Assembly (NCBI GenBank): GCA_025996715.1
Contig: BNTQ01000109.1
Span: 1 to 8,506 of the forward strand
From: Bacteroidia bacterium
GTDB lineage: Bacteria; Bacteroidota; Bacteroidia; Bacteroidales; UBA932
DNA length: 8,506 bases
Direction of reading: 5' to 3'
Shown here: positions 5,738 to 8,506 of the stretch, one piece after another
Layout of the letters: each line of letters starts with the position of its first letter
Position numbering within the stretch: position 1 is the first letter of the stretch
Translations under genes and position numbers: made by a program
Notes under the pieces: generated by a model
The model's database searches: none
The model's input: only the letters and a program-made list of their open reading frames with translations
Told to the model about the DNA's origin: nothing

Positions 5738-6830
5738 CGGGAATAATTTTTTTGATTTCGGCACACTCTCGCAGTGCGTCATTTTTGTTAGTGAAACAAT
5801 TGATGGCAATGCGATAGCCGCCATTTTTTTCGTCCACAATATGGCAATTTTGATAACCCGCGCTCACGTAGGATTTTACGGTGGCTTGCGCCTGCTTTAA
5901 TGTGCTAATGTTGGCAACAAGCACACAATACTGCGTGCGATTTTTGGGAGCAACCGACTCTGTTGCAACCTTTTTTTCTGCTGCAACAGGCGGGCGCGAA
6001 GCAGGCGGTGTAGCAGCGGGGGTTTCTTCGTAAAAATTGTCTGCGGCGGCAGTTGGCAACTCTTCTAATTCGCTGTTGTCAGAGGGCAAATAGGACGAAA
6101 TATCTACATTGATAGGCGATTCGGGCGGTAACAATGCCTTTTGATTTTTGCTTGAACCTCGCGACAACATTAAGAATGCGCCTATTGCCACAATCACGCT
6201 TACCAAGCCCGCCAAAATAATAAGTGCGGCTTTGTGAGGTGTAAAAGTATTGATTTCTAAGGGATTTTTTATCCGTTTTTTGGGCAAAACGAGAGGCTCT
6301 AAAATCTCGTCATCGTCATCAGCGTGGCGCGGTGCAGATTTTTTGGTGGATTTTTCGACAGGCTGTTCGGCCACTTTTTTGGACACCTTTTTTTCGGTAG
6401 TTTTTTTAGAGGAAAGCGAATTTAATGTGATGGGTGCCAGGCCAAAAGCATTGATAGAGAATGGCGTTTTTTGGGATTGTTCTAAGTCTATTTTGTTTTG
6501 TTTGCCCAATCGCAAGTTGCCCAAGCCCGGAAAATTCACTTTGCCGCGGTCATCCAATTCAAAGCGAACGCTCATCATAATGTGTTTGACGCGCTCTGCG
6601 GCTTCTTCTTCTGTCCACCCGTAAACCTCACTGTACAACGATTCCAGCAAACCATCGTTCCAAGTTTCACGCTTTGAAAAAATGATTTTTTTGGTGGGGG
6701 GTGCAATAGTGCCTGTTGCTTCATCAATAGAAGCGGCGGCATCGCTTGCCAAAAACGAGCCTATGCCCGGCAGCGAAACGCGATTGTGCGTTTGCAGCAA
6801 TTCCAATATAAATTTTGCAAGTTCTTCCAT
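5709..6830 (-). CDS. HU-like DNA-binding domain / transmembrane / SPOR domain protein
   Basis: The 373-residue protein has three parts. Residues about 1-130 resemble the paired prokaryotic CCDC81-like HU domains, each carrying a glycine-rich loop: VSLPGIGSFL at 18-27 and VNFPGLGNLRL at 98-108. A lysine-rich then acidic linker (about 142-175) is followed by one membrane segment at about 200-223 (AALIILAGLVSVIVAIGAFL). A proline/alanine-rich spacer leads to a C-terminal SPOR domain (about 298-373), the type that binds denuded peptidoglycan at division sites. Predicted topology is HU part in the cytoplasm and SPOR in the periplasm, so it could link DNA or a cytoplasmic partner to the cell wall. 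The frame can start at a GTG at 6854, but that codon overlaps the -7 box. Of the ATGs at 6842 and 6830, the latter (MEELAKFI) matches the usual HU start and leaves room for a leader. Its 3' end overlaps the UbiD gene by 29 bases. Confidence 0.88.
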   Translation of the reverse strand: MEELAKFILELLQTHNRVSLPGIGSFLASDAAASIDEATGTIAPPTKKIIFSKRETWNDGLLESLYSEVYGWTEEEAAERVKHIMMSVRFELDDRGKVNFPGLGNLRLGKQNKIDLEQSQKTPFSINAFGLAPITLNSLSSKKTTEKKVSKKVAEQPVEKSTKKSAPRHADDDDEILEPLVLPKKRIKNPLEINTFTPHKAALIILAGLVSVIVAIGAFLMLSRGSSKNQKALLPPESPINVDISSYLPSDNSELEELPTAAADNFYEETPAATPPASRPPVAAEKKVATESVAPKNRTQYCVLVANISTLKQAQATVKSYVSAGYQNCHIVDEKNGGYRIAINCFTNKNDALRECAEIKKIIPDAWVFEKKY

Positions 6831-6853
6831 AGTATCAACCATCAATGATGGCA

Positions 6854-6861
6854 CAAAGATA
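6854..6861 (-). promoter_or_regulatory. Candidate -7 promoter box TATCTTTG for the HU/SPOR gene
   Basis: In minus-strand sense it matches TAnnTTTG exactly and lies 23 bases before the ATG at 6830. Its position rules out the longer GTG start at 6854 if it is a real promoter. No good TTG -33 element is seen. Confidence 0.55.
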
Positions 6862-6864
6862 GTA

Positions 6865-6882
6865 TTTAATTTGAAAATTAAA
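6865..6882. repeat. 8-bp AT-only inverted repeat upstream of the HU/SPOR -7 box
   Basis: tttaattt (6865-6872) and aaattaaa (6875-6882) are exact reverse complements separated by two bases, within the would-be -7/-33 spacer. It could be an operator, but such AT-only palindromes also arise by chance in AT-rich gaps. Confidence 0.3.
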
Positions 6883-6923
6883 ATAACATTTGTCGGTCAT
6901 AAATTATTTTGTTGCTTTATTTC

Positions 6924-7157
6924 CTATATTTCATTTAAAAACTCTCCTAATGTTTGTTTTTTTTGTTTCCCGTCAAGAATTTCGCGCACGTCGTGAAAAC
7001 CGCTATCCAAACGGCGATACATTGCACTTTTTTCTTTAACAGCCGATTTTGCAGCCACCTTTTTAAAGGTAACTGCCTCGCTTGCCGACTTTAATAGTGT
7101 AATGATACTCTTGCCCAAAGGCAATTCTTCATTAATTTGAACTTGATAAGTTATCAT
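6924..7157 (-). CDS. Small protein resembling an orphan antitoxin
   Basis: The 77-residue protein has a short N-terminal strand-like segment (MITYQVQINEELPLGKSII), a basic middle (about 25-48) and a C-terminal motif DVREILDGKQKKQTLGEFLNEI (56-77). That tail resembles those of small antitoxin-like proteins in Bacteroidota, where a helix such as LDEFLNEL would lie in a toxin's groove. This is a family-level resemblance, not a firm identification. No RelE/ParE-type toxin follows: the next gene, 93 bases on, is the HU/SPOR gene, so it is either orphan or unrelated to toxin-antitoxin systems. The ATG at 7157 is preferred to a GTG at 7232, because the latter lies within the methyltransferase gene and upstream of a -7 box at 7184-7191. 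Confidence 0.7.
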   Translation of the reverse strand: MITYQVQINEELPLGKSIITLLKSASEAVTFKKVAAKSAVKEKSAMYRRLDSGFHDVREILDGKQKKQTLGEFLNEI

Positions 7158-7183
7158 ACTTTTTATTAGTTTATAGTTTGGTG

Positions 7184-7191
7184 CAAAGGTA
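7184..7191 (-). promoter_or_regulatory. Candidate -7 promoter box TACCTTTG for the small antitoxin-like gene
   Basis: It is an exact TAnnTTTG match in minus-strand sense, identical to the octamer before lgt, 26 bases before the ATG at 7157 and just after the methyltransferase stop codon. It implies that the small gene is transcribed separately from murA-trmH. Confidence 0.55.
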
Positions 7192-7201
7192 CACAAATTT
7201 T

Positions 7202-7735
7202 TTATACACTTGGTTGATGAACAATCGCCCACAGCACCACCCCTATGCTCACGCTCACATTGAGCGAATGCTTGGTGCCCTCTTGCGGGATTTCAATGCT
7301 GGCATTGCATTGGTCAATTACCTCCTGCGATACTCCGTTGACCTCGTTGCCAAAAATGAGTGCTATGGCTTGATGCGGCTGCCATTGAAAAGCGTTCAGC
7401 GCGATGGATTCGGTGGTTTGCTCCACTGCAAGCAATTGATAGCCTTCGTTTTTGAGTTGTTGCACGGCGGCCAATGTGCTGTCAAAGTACTGCCATTCTA
7501 CCGTAAACTCTGCTCCCAGCGCAGCCTTGTGCATTTCGGCATTGGGCGGTGTGGCGCAAATTCCGCACAGCATTATTCGTTGTATGCCAAAAGCATCGGC
7601 GGTGCGAAAAGCCGCGCCAATGTTGTGCTGGCTGCGAACATTGTCGAGCACCATCACAATGGGATGCTTGGTTTGGGCACGGTAGGCATCTGCCGAAAGC
7701 CGCCCCAGTTCTGCGTTTTGTAACTTTCGGTTCAC
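7202..7735 (-). CDS. TrmH/SpoU-family RNA 2'-O-methyltransferase
   Basis: This compact 177-residue SPOUT enzyme shows all three family motifs. Motif 1 is LDNVRSQHNIGAAFRTADAFG (30-50, with N38 and catalytic-type R44). Motif 2 is IALIFGNEVNGVS (124-136, E131). Motif 3 is IEIPQEGTKHSLNVSVSIGVVLWA (147-170, N159), which forms the S-adenosylmethionine-binding knot. It would methylate a ribose 2'-OH of tRNA or rRNA; the substrate is not identifiable, and TrmH-like or TrmL-like roles are both possible. No N-terminal substrate-binding domain is present. The start is GTG at 7735, the only start compatible with family length. It forms a GTGA overlap with the murA stop, so translation is probably coupled to murA. 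Confidence 0.93.
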   Translation of the reverse strand: MNRKLQNAELGRLSADAYRAQTKHPIVMVLDNVRSQHNIGAAFRTADAFGIQRIMLCGICATPPNAEMHKAALGAEFTVEWQYFDSTLAAVQQLKNEGYQLLAVEQTTESIALNAFQWQPHQAIALIFGNEVNGVSQEVIDQCNASIEIPQEGTKHSLNVSVSIGVVLWAIVHQPSV

Positions 7736-8506
7736 TGCACTCGTTTTATTTTGGCACCAATAGCATTGAGCCGCCCGTCAATGTTTTGGTAGCCTCGGTC
7801 AATTTGTTCAATGTTGTGAATCACGCTCACGCCGTCGGCACTCATGGCGGCAATGAGTAGCGCCACACCCGCGCGGATGTCGGGCGAGGTCATGATAACA
7901 GGGCGCAATCGCAGGTGCTCGTTGCCGATAACTGTGGCACGGTGCGGGTCGCACAAAATAATTTGCGCGCCCATATCTATCAATCTATCCACAAAAAACA
8001 AGCGGCTTTCAAACATTTTTTGATGAATGAGCACACTGCCGCGTGCCTGCGTGGCCACCACCAACAGCACGCTAATCAAGTCGGGCGTTAGCCCGGGCCA
8101 AGGCGCATCGGCAATGGTCATTATGCTGCCGTCGATAAAAGTAGAAATTTCGTAACTTTTTTGTTGTGGAACAAAAATATCATCGCCTCTGCGCATCAAT
8201 TGAATACCCAGGCGTTCAAAGGCATCGGGGATGATGCCCAAGTCGTCAAAGGAAGTATTTTTGATGGTAATTTCGCTATGGGTCATCGCCGCCATCCCAA
8301 TAAAACTGCCCACTTCCACCATATCGGGCAGCAGGGTGTGGGTGGTGCCTCCCAAATAATTGACGCCGTTGATGACCAACAAATTTGAGCCAATGCCGGC
8401 AATGTTGGCACCCATTTGCACCAGCATTTTGCACAGTTGCTGTATGTAGGGTTCGCAGGCGGCGTTGTAGAGCGTGGTGGTGCCTTGCGTGAGCACTGCC
8501 AGCATA
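7732..8506 (-). CDS. murA: UDP-N-acetylglucosamine 1-carboxyvinyltransferase MurA, C-terminal part (5' end outside the window)
   Basis: MurA transfers enolpyruvate from phosphoenolpyruvate to UDP-GlcNAc in the cytoplasm, the first committed step of peptidoglycan synthesis. About 258 of an expected 420-440 residues are present; the frame is open to the window edge, so the first methionine in view is internal. Aligning by eye with E. coli MurA, TTTLYNAACEPYI matches the TTIIENAAREPEI region, PWPGLTPDL (135-143) carries the equivalent of D305, and the C-terminal IDRGYQNIDGRL (235-246) carries the equivalent of R397, while NAIGAKIKRV closes the protein. The active-site loop with the reactive Cys/Asp (E. 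coli C115) lies outside the window, so fosfomycin sensitivity cannot be judged. Confidence 0.96.
   Translation of the reverse strand, partial: MLAVLTQGTTTLYNAACEPYIQQLCKMLVQMGANIAGIGSNLLVINGVNYLGGTTHTLLPDMVEVGSFIGMAAMTHSEITIKNTSFDDLGIIPDAFERLGIQLMRRGDDIFVPQQKSYEISTFIDGSIMTIADAPWPGLTPDLISVLLVVATQARGSVLIHQKMFESRLFFVDRLIDMGAQIILCDPHRATVIGNEHLRLRPVIMTSPDIRAGVALLIAAMSADGVSVIHNIEQIDRGYQNIDGRLNAIGAKIKRVQ

Noticed and set aside
5738..5839. Longer UbiD start at 5839, adding 34 residues
   Set aside because: The extension lies inside the SPOR-domain coding sequence and adds residues unlike any UbiD N-terminus.
7158..7232. Longer GTG start for the small antitoxin-like gene
   Set aside because: It falls inside the methyltransferase gene and upstream of a good -7 box; the added residues look like translated non-coding sequence.
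1..8506. CRISPR array, tRNA or rRNA genes
   Set aside because: No regularly spaced direct repeats of CRISPR length and no cloverleaf or rRNA-like sequence were seen in any gap.

Overview
The window looks like chromosomal DNA of a Bacteroidota bacterium. The evidence is protein content typical of that phylum (an HU-like/SPOR membrane protein, a conserved small-lipoprotein family, a LytTR response regulator, a compact TrmH-type methyltransferase), starts without Shine-Dalgarno sequences, and several copies of the Bacteroidota -7 promoter box TAnnTTTG at sensible distances from start codons. Genus cannot be told from this sequence. All eight credible genes lie on the minus strand, so transcription runs from high to low coordinates.

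In transcription order (right to left): the C-terminal 60% of MurA (7732-8506, cut by the window end) overlaps by 4 bases a TrmH/SpoU-family RNA methyltransferase (7202-7735). A 77-residue protein resembling a solitary antitoxin follows (6924-7157) with its own -7 box. Next is an HU-like DNA-binding / single-TM / SPOR protein (5709-6830), whose 3' end overlaps a UbiD-family decarboxylase (4058-5737). After a 186-base gap with overlapping hairpins come lgt, prolipoprotein diacylglyceryl transferase (3020-3871), a lipoprotein (2129-2932) and a LytTR response regulator (1361-2107). A 344-base AT-rich gap with unusual repeat structure then leads to an Rpn/PDDEXK_2 nuclease (117-1016), which ends at a perfect 20-bp palindrome.

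From murA to the regulator the region is mostly cell-envelope housekeeping: peptidoglycan precursor synthesis, a septal-type SPOR protein, lipoprotein maturation and a lipoprotein. The left 1.3 kb is accessory in character: a nuclease of a mobile-DNA-related family, with an internal 21-bp tandem duplication, a degenerate TGATTT repeat and a nested GC-rich palindrome. No complete novel defence or mobile system is visible. The points most worth a second look are the Rpn unit with its flanking structures, the 81-nt nested palindrome downstream of the regulator, the HU-TM-SPOR architecture and the orphan antitoxin-like gene. Several start codons were moved inward from the longest possible frames; the reason is given with each gene.
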